Assembly (NCBI GenBank): GCA_015523685.1
Contig: WAJW01000134.1
Location: 1 to 13,601 of the forward strand
Origin: Archaeoglobaceae archaeon
Lineage (GTDB): Archaea; Halobacteriota; Archaeoglobi; Archaeoglobales; JdFR-42
Length of the DNA: 13,601 nucleotides
Direction: 5' to 3'
The notes under the pieces were generated by a model, which searched no databases, was not told the origin of the DNA, and worked only from the letters and a program-made list of their open reading frames with translations. The position numbers and the translations under genes were made by a program. Positions 6,307 through 13,601 of the stretch are shown here, piece by piece (positions within the stretch are counted from its first letter, which is position 1; each line of letters begins with the position of its first letter).

Positions 6307-7488
6307 ATGCTATCGGAATATCAGAAGAAAGTACTTTTAGGGCTTTCTGCTGTCCTCTCTCTTAGAATGTTCGGAATATCCATGGTTTTTCCTGTTTTCA
6401 CCCTCTATGCAGGTGAGTTCACATCAGTGCCTTTCCTCCTGGGAATCGCTTTCAGCGGATATGCGCTGACTCAGGCAATATTTCAGATTCCATTTGGTTA
6501 TCTCAGTGACAGATACGGTAGAGTAAAAATACTCTTTGCTGGAATGCTCATATTTTCAGCCGGCTCTTTTCTCGCTGCTTTTCCTCAAAATATTTACTGG
6601 CTTATATTTGCGAGATTCCTTCAGGGCATGGGTGCGATAACATCCACAGTCATTGCCTTTATATCTGACGTATTTCAGGATGAAGTTCGCTCAAGAGCAA
6701 TGGCAATAATAGGAATTGCATTTTCCCTCTCTTTCTCACTCGGCATGCCTCTCGGTTCCTACATTGCCGGAAAATCAGGTGTGTCAGCAATATTCCTAAT
6801 CACCGGTGTATTAACTGCATGTTCATCCGTTCTAATTATATCGACTCTGAAAGATAAAAGAGATAAAGGATATGCGATAGAATCCAGAAATTCAAAAATC
6901 CTTAATGGTCTTAAAACTCCGAACCTTCTGAAAATGGATCTGGCAGGATTTATTTCAAATTTCAATCTTCTGGCCATTTTTTTCATCATGCCCGTTGTGC
7001 TGAGCAGATATCTGGTGCTGGAGCATTTCTGGAGGATTCTCTTACCCATGGTCATCACAGGCATGGTGATATCATACACGTCTGCTCATTTCGGGGATAA
7101 AGGGTGGAGGAAAGAAGCGGGTCTGGCGGGATTCGTTCTCTTTATTGCAGGGGGAATGATGCTTGTAAAACTGAACTCCATTGATAGTGCACTCTTTCTG
7201 TTCCTAGTTTTCACAGTGATGTTCTCCGGTTTTTCAATTCTCGAGGCAATACTGCCCTCAATGTTAACAAAAATTGCCCATGAGGACACGGTTGGTACGG
7301 CCTCAGGTGCTTTCAACATGATGCAGTTCATGGGCTCTTTTATGGGTGGAGTGGTGGGAGGAATGCTTTACTTTAAGAGTACGATGGCATTCGGTCTGTT
7401 AATTATTTTCATCTCTGCAGTGGGTGCTCTCCTCGTGATGTCCATAAGAAAGACTGAAGTATCTTCGATGATACCTGAAAGCATGTAG
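6307..7488 (+). CDS. MFS transporter, 12 membrane segments
   Basis: 393 residues, mostly hydrophobic, with two sets of about six helices separated by a charged cytoplasmic loop (about 181-210). The family signature is clear: motif A GYLSDRYGRVK (64-74) between helices 2 and 3, and FARFLQGMGA (101-110) in helix 4. The first helices cover roughly 9-33, 43-65, 76-93, 97-118, 135-157 and 160-180. The general shape and motifs are those of drug/H+ antiporter-like or sugar-type MFS carriers; the substrate cannot be read from the sequence. I chose the ATG at 6307, four bases after AGGTGA, rather than a GTG at 6292 inside the ligase gene. It follows the RNA-ligase stop by eight bases and closes the plus-strand run. 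Confidence 0.9.
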   Translation: MLSEYQKKVLLGLSAVLSLRMFGISMVFPVFTLYAGEFTSVPFLLGIAFSGYALTQAIFQIPFGYLSDRYGRVKILFAGMLIFSAGSFLAAFPQNIYWLIFARFLQGMGAITSTVIAFISDVFQDEVRSRAMAIIGIAFSLSFSLGMPLGSYIAGKSGVSAIFLITGVLTACSSVLIISTLKDKRDKGYAIESRNSKILNGLKTPNLLKMDLAGFISNFNLLAIFFIMPVVLSRYLVLEHFWRILLPMVITGMVISYTSAHFGDKGWRKEAGLAGFVLFIAGGMMLVKLNSIDSALFLFLVFTVMFSGFSILEAILPSMLTKIAHEDTVGTASGAFNMMQFMGSFMGGVVGGMLYFKSTMAFGLLIIFISAVGALLVMSIRKTEVSSMIPESM

Positions 7489-7490
7489 AA

Positions 7491-7500
7491 TAGTTTTTAA
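7491..7500 (+). terminator. Possible oligo-T terminator after the MFS gene
   Basis: TAGTTTTTAA follows the MFS stop directly; a run of five T on the sense strand fits archaeal intrinsic termination, though it is short. It overlaps the stop of the convergent pantoate kinase gene, so the two units end within ten bases of each other. Confidence 0.3.
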
Positions 7501-8330
7501 ATTAATCTGACCCCACAGGGATCTATACGGGATGATATAACCTCTCCGTACTCTTCAAGAACATCTCTTCCATTTATGGCAAAAACCGCTCTGCCAAGCA
7601 TGGCCATCGATGCCATCCCACCCCGGGCTTCAACAGCCTCAATAACATCGATAATTCTTTCGTCCGCGAGTCCCGTTTCAATGGAGAATTCCCTGGAAAG
7701 TTTGAAGAAATTGTTCAATGAAGGGTTTTTCAGGAATTTCCTCAATTTCTCCCTTCCTGATTTCTGAATTCCTCTGACCATGTCATCATCCGAGATGATT
7801 TTTTCAGTGGAGATCTCACCGAAAACAACCACGTCAACCGCATCATCAAAGAGGAATTTCTCTGTTATGGCCACTCCTGACGGTTTTAGAGCTTTTCTGA
7901 CAGCAAGTCCACCAGTCTTTTGGGCGGATACATCTCCAAGTCCAGTTCTGTTTCTTATTTCCGAAAGATGGGCAATCTCAACAAGCTCATCGAGGGAAAG
8001 TCCCGCATTGAAGAGTTTGTTGACCGCGACAGCTGTTCCCAGAGCGCAGGCACCACTCACTCCGAATCCACATCCGGGTGGAACGGAAGATTCAACCTCA
8101 ATTCTCGCCTCAACATTAAAGGAATTCAGCACAGAATTTACGGGAGGTATTTCGACACTCTTCCCATTAAGGTACAGCCCCCTCTCATTTCTCTCTGCCC
8201 TTATGATCACACCACTGCTCAGATTGATTCCGGCTCCAAGAGCCCCCTTTCCCCTGCCGGTGATCTCAGGAACAAAAAAACCGGTTATATGTGATGGACA
8301 AAAAACACTAACGGAGTACCTCTCTGACAT
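7497..8330 (-). CDS. Pantoate kinase (archaeal CoA biosynthesis, GHMP family)
   Basis: 277 residues of the GHMP kinase superfamily, archaeal PoK branch. It phosphorylates pantoate with ATP to 4-phosphopantoate, which phosphopantothenate synthetase then joins to beta-alanine. The N-terminus carries CPSHITGFFVP (11-21), recognisable from archaeal pantoate kinases, and the ATP-loop motif PPGCGFGVSGACALG (84-98), with S92 and G93 in the glycine-rich loop. TGLGDVSAQKTGG (129-141) holds the conserved aspartate region and GGMASMAMLGRAVFA near the C-terminus is the third GHMP motif. The ATG at 8330 lies inside the end of coaBC, overlapping by 23 bases; GGGAG about 13 bases earlier is a distant ribosome site, so coupling to coaBC is likely. 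It is the last gene of the minus-strand unit. Confidence 0.92.
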   Translation of the reverse strand: MSERYSVSVFCPSHITGFFVPEITGRGKGALGAGINLSSGVIIRAERNERGLYLNGKSVEIPPVNSVLNSFNVEARIEVESSVPPGCGFGVSGACALGTAVAVNKLFNAGLSLDELVEIAHLSEIRNRTGLGDVSAQKTGGLAVRKALKPSGVAITEKFLFDDAVDVVVFGEISTEKIISDDDMVRGIQKSGREKLRKFLKNPSLNNFFKLSREFSIETGLADERIIDVIEAVEARGGMASMAMLGRAVFAINGRDVLEEYGEVISSRIDPCGVRLI

Positions 8331-9510
8331 ACGATTCCATGATCTCCCTTGCTATTTCAGATTTATCTCCTTCCACCCATCTCTCTCCGTTCTCTGTTAC
8401 GATCACCACTCTGCCATCCCTTGTACCCATTCCCCTCTCCATGACATCATTTGCCACCACCATCTGCAGGCGGTCCTCCACCATCTTTTCCCTCGCAATT
8501 CTGATGAGATCCCCGTCCTTCACACCTGTTTCAGCTTTGAATCCGATGATCTGTATATCTGAGACCTTTCTCACCTCCTTTATTATCTTTGGGGCCTCTC
8601 TGAGTGTTAAGCAGAGTTCTGAGTCTGTTTTAATTTTTCTCTCTGCTCTTTCAATAACAAAATCTGAAATTGCCGCAGTTGATATGAAAAGATCATAGCC
8701 CCTCTCAATCTCTTTCATGACCGCATCAAGCATGTCCATCACACTCTCTGCTCTCACATAGTTCAGGAACGGGTATTCACCTCTGAATGCCTGAATTACC
8801 GTAACCTCTGCACCTCTTCTCCAGCATTCGAGGGCCACCTCTGTTCCCATGATCCCCGAGCTTCTGTTGGTGAGGACCCTTATGGGGTCGATACTCTCAA
8901 TGGAAGGCCCGGAAGTTATCAGGACTTTTCTGTCTTTCAGGCTCCAGTCCCCGAGAATTCTCTCCACATAGATAGATATTACTTCAGGAGAGGCCATCTT
9001 TGCCTTATTTTCCCGAATAACAGGAGGTATTATATGAACCCCCATGTCTCTGAGGGTTTCCATGTTCTCTTCAATTTTTGGATGCCTGTACATGCTCTCA
9101 TGCATCGCGGGGGCTATTGCGACAGGGGTTGACGATCCAATTGCCGCTGTGGCCATTGTTGTTACAGGAGTGTCATCTATTCCAAGGGCAATCTTGGATA
9201 TGGTGTTGGCGGTTGATGGTGCAATGAGCAGTAGATCAGCTTTTCCGTCAATTCCAAAGAATTCCACATGCTCTATTTTACCTGTGATCGATGTTATGGC
9301 TCTGTTTCCTGTTGCGAACTCCATTGCATTGGGGTGAAGTATTCTTGTTGCTTCAGGTGTCATCACTGCATGAACTTCCGCCCCTCTCCTTATCAGCTCT
9401 CTTGCAAGCTCAACGCATCTGACACAGGCGATGCTTCCTGTTATACCGAGAACTATCGTTTTATTATCCAGTGTGGGGGTTTTGCTATTTCTTATTCTTT
9501 CCACGTGCAT
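8308..9510 (-). CDS. coaBC: Bifunctional phosphopantothenoylcysteine decarboxylase / phosphopantothenate-cysteine ligase
   Basis: 400 residues, the full length of a CoaBC fusion. The N-terminal CoaC half is a flavoprotein: GITGSIA (22-28), the catalytic histidine in IEHVEF (H81), the FMN-binding APSTANT (97-103) and the substrate loop APAMHESMY (133-141). Bacterial enzymes usually have asparagine in that loop where this has histidine (H137). The CoaB half starts near 190 with VLITSGPSIESIDPIRVLTN and RSSG (217-219 region), then AAISDF (279-284), FKAET (324-328) and VANDV (352-356). Together they convert 4'-phosphopantothenate plus cysteine to 4'-phosphopantetheine, using CTP in most enzymes. 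GGAGG lies six bases before the ATG at 9510, which is 26 bases inside the polyferredoxin gene. Confidence 0.94.
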   Translation of the reverse strand: MHVERIRNSKTPTLDNKTIVLGITGSIACVRCVELARELIRRGAEVHAVMTPEATRILHPNAMEFATGNRAITSITGKIEHVEFFGIDGKADLLLIAPSTANTISKIALGIDDTPVTTMATAAIGSSTPVAIAPAMHESMYRHPKIEENMETLRDMGVHIIPPVIRENKAKMASPEVISIYVERILGDWSLKDRKVLITSGPSIESIDPIRVLTNRSSGIMGTEVALECWRRGAEVTVIQAFRGEYPFLNYVRAESVMDMLDAVMKEIERGYDLFISTAAISDFVIERAERKIKTDSELCLTLREAPKIIKEVRKVSDIQIIGFKAETGVKDGDLIRIAREKMVEDRLQMVVANDVMERGMGTRDGRVVIVTENGERWVEGDKSEIAREIMESYVREVLR

Positions 9511-10789
9511 TAGGGTCCTCCAGAAGTTTTTTCAGAGCATTCCCTTTTTGTTTCTCTATCAGCAATCTCACCCCGGGTTTATTAAGATTTTCCAGAACCA
9601 TGTCAAATTTTTTGCTGAGGGATTCAAGAATATCAGGATCGGGAAAATTGATCTCCTCCTGGTTTTCCACCGTGACAGGTGAGACCCTCCTTTCAGTCTT
9701 GACAACCCTCAAACTCACGGGAGCCATTTCTTCGCTGACCGCTCTTTCGATTGCCTTTTCCCAGCTCTCTCTCCAGGGCTGGGGTATGCTGGGCAGTTCC
9801 TTTGTGAACAGCCTGTCCTTCTGCACATCTATCAGATCTTGTGGGCAGGCATACTTGCATGCACCGCAGTAAACACAGAAATCCTTGTTGTATGCAATCT
9901 TCCCCGATTCCCTTGAAACATACCACACTCTGTTGTTCTTGCATATTTTTATGCAGGCGGCACATCCCACTGGATCGCATCTGTCCAGTCTCTCCTCAAA
10001 GAGCACTATCCTTCCCTCTCCTGTTTTTGAGTTTTCAACCGCGTCATAAGGGCATATGACCCTGCAGTAGTCACAGTGGGAACATTCATCAAGTTCTATC
10101 CATACCTTTGCAAATTTATCGGGAAGTTCTCCCTTTATCCTCCTGCCCTCGACTGAAATGGCTTTTTCAGGGCAGACCTCCTCACACAGCTTGCAGTAGT
10201 CACACTGAGATCTATCAAAAAGGAGCTGTTCAAAAGGCATGATGCTATCCGGAGACACCTCTTTTTCTATGAGAATGAATGCAGGACAGAAATCAGCACA
10301 TATCCCGCAGAGATTGCATTTTTCATCATCAATCTTTACCTCGCCGATCAACCCTTCATTTTTCTCGGGAAAGTCCTCACGCTTTATTGCAATCTCTCTT
10401 TTTATGGCTCCTGTAGGGCAGACCTCCTCACACAGCTTGCATCCCGTGCATTTATTTTCGATAATTCTGGCATGTTTCGTCAGGGAGATGGGAAATTCCA
10501 CATTCTCCCCATTTTCTTTAAACTCAAAACATTTGAATGGGCAGAGGGCGGCACATATCCCGCAGTACGTGCATTTTATATGGTCGAGTATTATGGGCGG
10601 AGCGTCAAGTCCTGTCGCTATCTCCTTTATCGGACCGAGTTCGATTGCTCTTACAGGACATGCGTAAACGCAGATCGCACATCCATTACACCTTTCATAA
10701 TTGAACTTCAGCTCTCTGACTGATTCGTCTGTTTTCTGAGTGTATATGAAGTTCTTTCCCTCGAGATCAACCTCTCTATTAATCTCCAT
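9485..10789 (-). CDS. Polyferredoxin with eight [4Fe-4S] motifs, FwdF-like
   Basis: 434 residues with eight cysteine motifs beginning at C34, C73, C114, C158, C196, C236, C271 and C305. Seven are the classic CxxCxxCxxxCP; the one at 271 is CDPVGCAACIKICK, with a wider first gap and no proline. The region AIELGPIKEIATG followed by a spacer and CTYCGICAALCPF is what I recall of FwdF/FmdF, the polyferredoxin of formylmethanofuran dehydrogenase, and the cluster number agrees. It should pass electrons between the adjacent HdrA flavoprotein and an acceptor. The last 110 residues have no cysteine and exceed the FwdF length I remember. I chose the ATG at 10789, with AGGTG six bases before it; a GTG at 10798 overlaps that site. 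It overlaps hdrA by 11 bases. No other Fwd subunit is in the window. Confidence 0.87.
   Translation of the reverse strand: MEINREVDLEGKNFIYTQKTDESVRELKFNYERCNGCAICVYACPVRAIELGPIKEIATGLDAPPIILDHIKCTYCGICAALCPFKCFEFKENGENVEFPISLTKHARIIENKCTGCKLCEEVCPTGAIKREIAIKREDFPEKNEGLIGEVKIDDEKCNLCGICADFCPAFILIEKEVSPDSIMPFEQLLFDRSQCDYCKLCEEVCPEKAISVEGRRIKGELPDKFAKVWIELDECSHCDYCRVICPYDAVENSKTGEGRIVLFEERLDRCDPVGCAACIKICKNNRVWYVSRESGKIAYNKDFCVYCGACKYACPQDLIDVQKDRLFTKELPSIPQPWRESWEKAIERAVSEEMAPVSLRVVKTERRVSPVTVENQEEINFPDPDILESLSKKFDMVLENLNKPGVRLLIEKQKGNALKKLLEDPNARGKNKK
10169..10195. repeat. 27-bp direct repeat, copy 1 (in the fifth ferredoxin motif)
   Basis: This stretch is identical to 10415-10441. It encodes the CKLCEEVCP part of the fifth [4Fe-4S] motif, numbered from the protein N-terminus. 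Identity at third codon positions goes beyond what the shared peptide requires. Confidence 0.85.
10415..10441. repeat. 27-bp direct repeat, copy 2 (in the third ferredoxin motif)
   Basis: Exact copy of 10169-10195, 246 bases away and in the same frame (246 = 82 codons), encoding CKLCEEVCP of the third motif. A shorter shared piece, GCACATATCCCGCAG, occurs near 10297 and 10553 in motifs four and two, at a similar spacing of about 255 bases, hinting at duplication of a two-motif block. Confidence 0.85.
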
Positions 10790-13145
10790 CCACCACACCT
10801 TTTGAGACTGCTATCTCGTTACCGAGCGGACCCATTGATCTGAGCTCCCTGACGAAATCATTCACCTCTTCGGCAAACTTTGTGCCTTCACCTGAGGACA
10901 GCCACAGCGTCCTGAGTCTGGCAGGGTTGATTCCCATCTCTTTAAGCATGTCCTTAAGCAGGTTCATCCTGTGTTCCGCGAAATAGTTTCCGAACTGATA
11001 GTGGCATTCTCCCGGTCGGCATCCCGCGACAAGAACTCCATCCACACCCCTCTTAAATGCATGTATTACAAATTCAGGGTCAACCCTGCCCGTGCACAGC
11101 ACCCTTATGGCTCTCAGGTTGGGTTCATAGCTGATCTTCATATTCCCCGCAAGATCTGCAGCACCGTAGGCACACCAGTAGCACAGAAATCCAAGTATCA
11201 GGGGGCTGGTGTTTCTCTCTTCTGTCAGGGCGTCAATCTGAGCAAGAATCTGTTCATCGGTGAAGTTTTTCATTTCAATTGCTCCTGCAGGACATGCTGA
11301 GGCACATACACCACATCCCTTACAGGCAACCTCATTTACAATCGCCTTTCTGTTTTCCATCCTGATATTGCTTGCCCTGCACACGTCATGGCATATTCTG
11401 CACCCGGTGCACAGATCTTCCATTACCACCGCACTGTAGGGTTCAAGTTCAACCTGATCTCTCATGAACAGTTTCAGAATTTTTGCCACCGCAAGTCCAG
11501 CTTGGGCGAGAGAATCCTGAATGTCCTTGGGGCCCGTAGCTGTACCAACAACGAATATGCCCTCAACTCCTGTCTCGACGGGTCTCATCTTTGGATGGAT
11601 GACGTCAAAAAATCCGTCTTCCCCGAGAGGGATATTGAGGATGTTTGAAATTTTTTTGCTATCCTCTGCGGGTTCGAGTCCTCCGGAGAGAACAACCATA
11701 TCAAAGTTTTCCTCGTTGATCTCACTGTTCAGCGTGTCCTCATAGATCAGAGTCAGGGATGAATCGTCATTTTCCCTTATCTCTGCCACACGACCTCTTA
11801 TGAATCTGACACCCATCTCTTGGGTTCTTTTGTAGTACTCTTCATATCCTCTTCCAAAAGCCCTGATGTCGATGTAGAAGATGGTCACATCTGCCTCAGG
11901 ATATCTCTCCTTTATTATCTGGGCATTTTTGAGAGATACCATACAGCAGACCCTTGAGCAATACGGATTTGTTTTCTCATCCCTTGAGCCCACACACTGA
12001 ATAAATGCTATTTTTGATGGGGTTCTCAGATCAGATGGCCTCACGAGCTGTCCGAAGGTGGGGCCTGAGGCACTCAGTATCCTCTCAAGCTCATAGGTGG
12101 TGATGACGTTTTCATGTCTTCCGTATCCATATTCTTCCTTCCTTCTGGCATCAAAGGGTTTCCACCCTGTTGCAACGATAATTGCACCCACCTCTATCTC
12201 AATTTCCTCAGGGGGCTGATCAAATTTTATGGCATCGGGCTGGCATGCCTCCTCGCACAGTCTGCACCCTATGCAGTGCTCTCTATCTATTGCAGCAACA
12301 AGAGGAGCTGATTGAGGAAATGGAAGGTATATTGCCTTTCTCGGCCCGATTGTGTAATCAAATTCGCTGGATACCTCAACAGGACAGACGCTTGAACAGT
12401 CATCTATACATCCCTTGCACAGATCCTCGTCAACGTATCTTGGATGCCTTAGTATCCTTACCCTGAAATTTCCCACCTGGCCGTCAACTTCAATGACTTC
12501 TGCATTTGTAAAAACTTCAATGTTCTTGTGAGTCAGGGCACAGGACATCTTGGGTGCCAGAATGCAGATAGAGCAGTCGTTGTTTGGAAAAACCTCATTA
12601 AATCTGGCCATGTGTCCGCCAATTGTGGGTTTTTTCTCCACGAGGTAAACCTGAGTCCCCGAGTCAGCAAGATCAAGTGCCGCTTCGATTCCCGCAACTC
12701 CTCCCCCTATGACGAGCACTTTTTTCGTGATCTCCCTCTTGATCCTGTGAAGGGGCTTCAGATGTTTTGCCTTTGCGACGGCCATTCTTACCAGATCTTT
12801 TGCCTTATCTGTGGCACTCTTAGGCTTGTCTCCATGCACCCATGAGCACTGCTCACGTATGTTTGCAATCTCCACGAGATAGGGGTTAAGGCCAGCCTGG
12901 TGCACTGCTCTTCTGAAGGTAACCTCATGCATCTTTGGAGAACATGCGGCTATCACAACCCTCTCAAGCTTTTCATCTTTAATCGCCTGGATTATCTCTT
13001 CCTGGCCAGAATCAGAGCATGCATACTGTATGTCCTTTACAAAGTCCACTCCATCCAGCTTTTTTGTGTATTCCACGAGCTCTGGAATGTTCACAACCCT
13101 TCCGATGTTCAATCCACAGTGGCAGATAAACACACCTGTTTTCAT
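10779..13145 (-). CDS. hdrA: HdrA-MvhD fusion: electron-bifurcating flavoprotein of heterodisulfide reductase type
   Basis: 788 residues. The N-terminal HdrA domain has FICHCG (7-11), YACSDSGQ (41-48) and AACSPKMHE (67-74). The FAD site is IGGGVAGIEAALDLA (146-160), with CSICILAPKM (191-200), GWKPFD (327-332) and CVGSRDE with PYCSRVCCM (384-402) typical of HdrA. Ferredoxin motifs lie at 243-254 (CKGCIDDCSSVC), 291-301 (CIGCRLCEEAC), 579-589 (CTGCRICHDVC) and 608-618 (CKGCGVCASAC). From about 648 the chain is an MvhD domain: FLCYWCAYGAAD, VLCTGRVDP and GCRPGECHY, giving C655, C658, C684, C709 and C714 for a [2Fe-2S] centre. Such fusions are known, for example HdrA2 of Methanosarcina. HdrA bifurcates or confurcates electrons at FAD between ferredoxin and a disulfide or other acceptor. 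No HdrB or HdrC is nearby. AGGTGA precedes the ATG by four bases. Confidence 0.95.
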   Translation of the reverse strand: MKTGVFICHCGLNIGRVVNIPELVEYTKKLDGVDFVKDIQYACSDSGQEEIIQAIKDEKLERVVIAACSPKMHEVTFRRAVHQAGLNPYLVEIANIREQCSWVHGDKPKSATDKAKDLVRMAVAKAKHLKPLHRIKREITKKVLVIGGGVAGIEAALDLADSGTQVYLVEKKPTIGGHMARFNEVFPNNDCSICILAPKMSCALTHKNIEVFTNAEVIEVDGQVGNFRVRILRHPRYVDEDLCKGCIDDCSSVCPVEVSSEFDYTIGPRKAIYLPFPQSAPLVAAIDREHCIGCRLCEEACQPDAIKFDQPPEEIEIEVGAIIVATGWKPFDARRKEEYGYGRHENVITTYELERILSASGPTFGQLVRPSDLRTPSKIAFIQCVGSRDEKTNPYCSRVCCMVSLKNAQIIKERYPEADVTIFYIDIRAFGRGYEEYYKRTQEMGVRFIRGRVAEIRENDDSSLTLIYEDTLNSEINEENFDMVVLSGGLEPAEDSKKISNILNIPLGEDGFFDVIHPKMRPVETGVEGIFVVGTATGPKDIQDSLAQAGLAVAKILKLFMRDQVELEPYSAVVMEDLCTGCRICHDVCRASNIRMENRKAIVNEVACKGCGVCASACPAGAIEMKNFTDEQILAQIDALTEERNTSPLILGFLCYWCAYGAADLAGNMKISYEPNLRAIRVLCTGRVDPEFVIHAFKRGVDGVLVAGCRPGECHYQFGNYFAEHRMNLLKDMLKEMGINPARLRTLWLSSGEGTKFAEEVNDFVRELRSMGPLGNEIAVSKGVVDGD

Positions 13146-13180
13146 CCTGTCACCTTATAACTTATAGTATTGGTTTTTAT

Positions 13181-13191
13181 CCTTTATAATT
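13181..13191 (-). promoter_or_regulatory. Possible internal TATA box for the hdrA unit
   Basis: On the minus strand AATTATAAAGG spans the stop codon of the upstream gene. A start site some 26 bases on would be near 13160, giving a leader of about 15 bases that carries the ribosome site AGGTGA (13155-13150). A second AT-rich patch, ACTATAAGTTATAAGG, lies between it and hdrA and is an alternative. The 38-base gap is too short to prove a separate promoter. Confidence 0.35.
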
Positions 13192-13601
13192 CTTCTTTCC
13201 ATTTGAGCTGTAAATCGAAATCCGGATGAGGTCTGAATTTTCTCACCCTGTGTCTGTAGCTGTCTCCTGTATAATCTTCAATCTCTATGCTACCGAGCCC
13301 TTCTCTGTGGGCAATATAAAGATAACCGATGTCTTCCGGGTTGAATCCCATGGCCCAGGAGATAAGTGCATCCGCCCTCACTGGATCCTCCGATGCTGTG
13401 AATATACCCAGTTTTACCTCCTCCCCTTTAACGGGCCCTTCACCCTGTATTCCTGTAAATCCATCTATTATGGATAGAGATGGAGGAAATTTCTTAAGGA
13501 GTTTCACGATATTTCTGTGGATGATCTTCACACATCTCGTGTATATTTCATCATCTCTGGTTTTACCGAGGAATTTTTTCCTGTAAAGCAGACTCTCATC
13601 C
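13184..13601 (-). CDS. DUF362-like protein (partial, N-terminus beyond window)
   Basis: The frame is open from the window edge (first full codon at 13600) to TAA at 13184, giving 138 residues of a C-terminal part. A GTG at 13531 is not a believable start, because coding-like sequence (DESLLYRKKFLGKTRDDEIY) continues upstream of it. The stretch SIIDGFTGIQGEGPVKGEEV, followed by a segment with ASEDPVRADALISWAMGFNPEDIGYL, matches what I recall of DUF362 proteins, in which D, GxQGxGP and the DPVxxDA motif are conserved. Some DUF362 proteins carry extra ferredoxin motifs; none is seen in this part. The biochemical role of the family is unclear to me. It precedes hdrA in the same direction by 38 bases, so it may be part of the redox unit. 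Confidence 0.75.
   Translation of the reverse strand, partial: DESLLYRKKFLGKTRDDEIYTRCVKIIHRNIVKLLKKFPPSLSIIDGFTGIQGEGPVKGEEVKLGIFTASEDPVRADALISWAMGFNPEDIGYLYIAHREGLGSIEIEDYTGDSYRHRVRKFRPHPDFDLQLKWKEEL

Noticed and set aside
7780..8562. 260-codon plus-strand open frame
   Set aside because: It runs antisense across pantoate kinase and the end of coaBC, both firmly identified, and has low-complexity S/P/T composition.
10779..13145. Possible selenocysteine or frameshift in the HdrA fusion
   Set aside because: The frame is unbroken for 788 residues and all expected cysteine positions are encoded as cysteine; the MvhD part is a natural fusion of a known kind.
1..13601. tRNA, rRNA, CRISPR, insertion sequence or phage attachment features
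   Set aside because: I saw no tRNA-like fold, repeat-spacer pattern, transposase or terminal repeats; the gaps are too short for most of these.

Overview
The window is from a euryarchaeon close to the methanogen / methane- or alkane-oxidising / Archaeoglobus-type lineages. The evidence is an archaeal Era-like GTPase paired with a DUF2073 gene, pantoate kinase plus a bifunctional CoaBC (the archaeal CoA route), an Rnl3-type RNA ligase, an HdrA-MvhD fusion and an FwdF-like polyferredoxin. Starts are preceded by strong GGAGGTGATC-type Shine-Dalgarno sites, and AT-rich BRE/TATA-like boxes lie upstream of transcription units. I cannot fix the genus from this sequence. Coding density is very high: only 827-1041 and 2407-2480 are sizeable gaps, and no stretch above about 300 bases lacks a gene. 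No tRNA, rRNA, CRISPR array or insertion sequence is visible.

Layout. (A) 1-826, minus strand: an Era-like GTPase followed by the first 56 codons of a DUF2073 protein, overlapping by one base. (B) 1042-1806, plus strand: a TatD-related metallohydrolase with its own, apparently leaderless, promoter. (C) 1870-7488, plus strand: a compact run of a two-CBS protein with a zinc-knuckle tail, a previously easy-to-miss 39-residue peptide gene, three four-CBS proteins, an ATP-dependent RNA ligase and an MFS transporter. From the peptide gene onward the genes overlap or are separated by 13 bases at most. (D) 7497-13601, minus strand, convergent to C: a DUF362-like protein (cut by the window edge), an HdrA-MvhD fusion, an eight-cluster polyferredoxin of FwdF type, CoaBC and pantoate kinase. 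From HdrA to pantoate kinase every junction overlaps by 11 to 26 bases.

How the parts may work together. Cluster C packs 14 CBS domains (adenosyl-ligand sensors) next to an enzyme that consumes ATP and releases AMP while joining RNA ends, so a nucleotide-gated RNA-ligation module is a reasonable hypothesis. The 39-residue peptide is translationally wired to the first four-CBS gene by an ATGA overlap. Cluster D looks like an electron-confurcating/bifurcating flavoprotein with a polyferredoxin wire, lacking local HdrBC and Fwd catalytic subunits, and co-transcribed with three of the four chemical steps from pantoate to 4'-phosphopantetheine. The functional links in C and D are inferences from gene order; the individual gene identities are much firmer.
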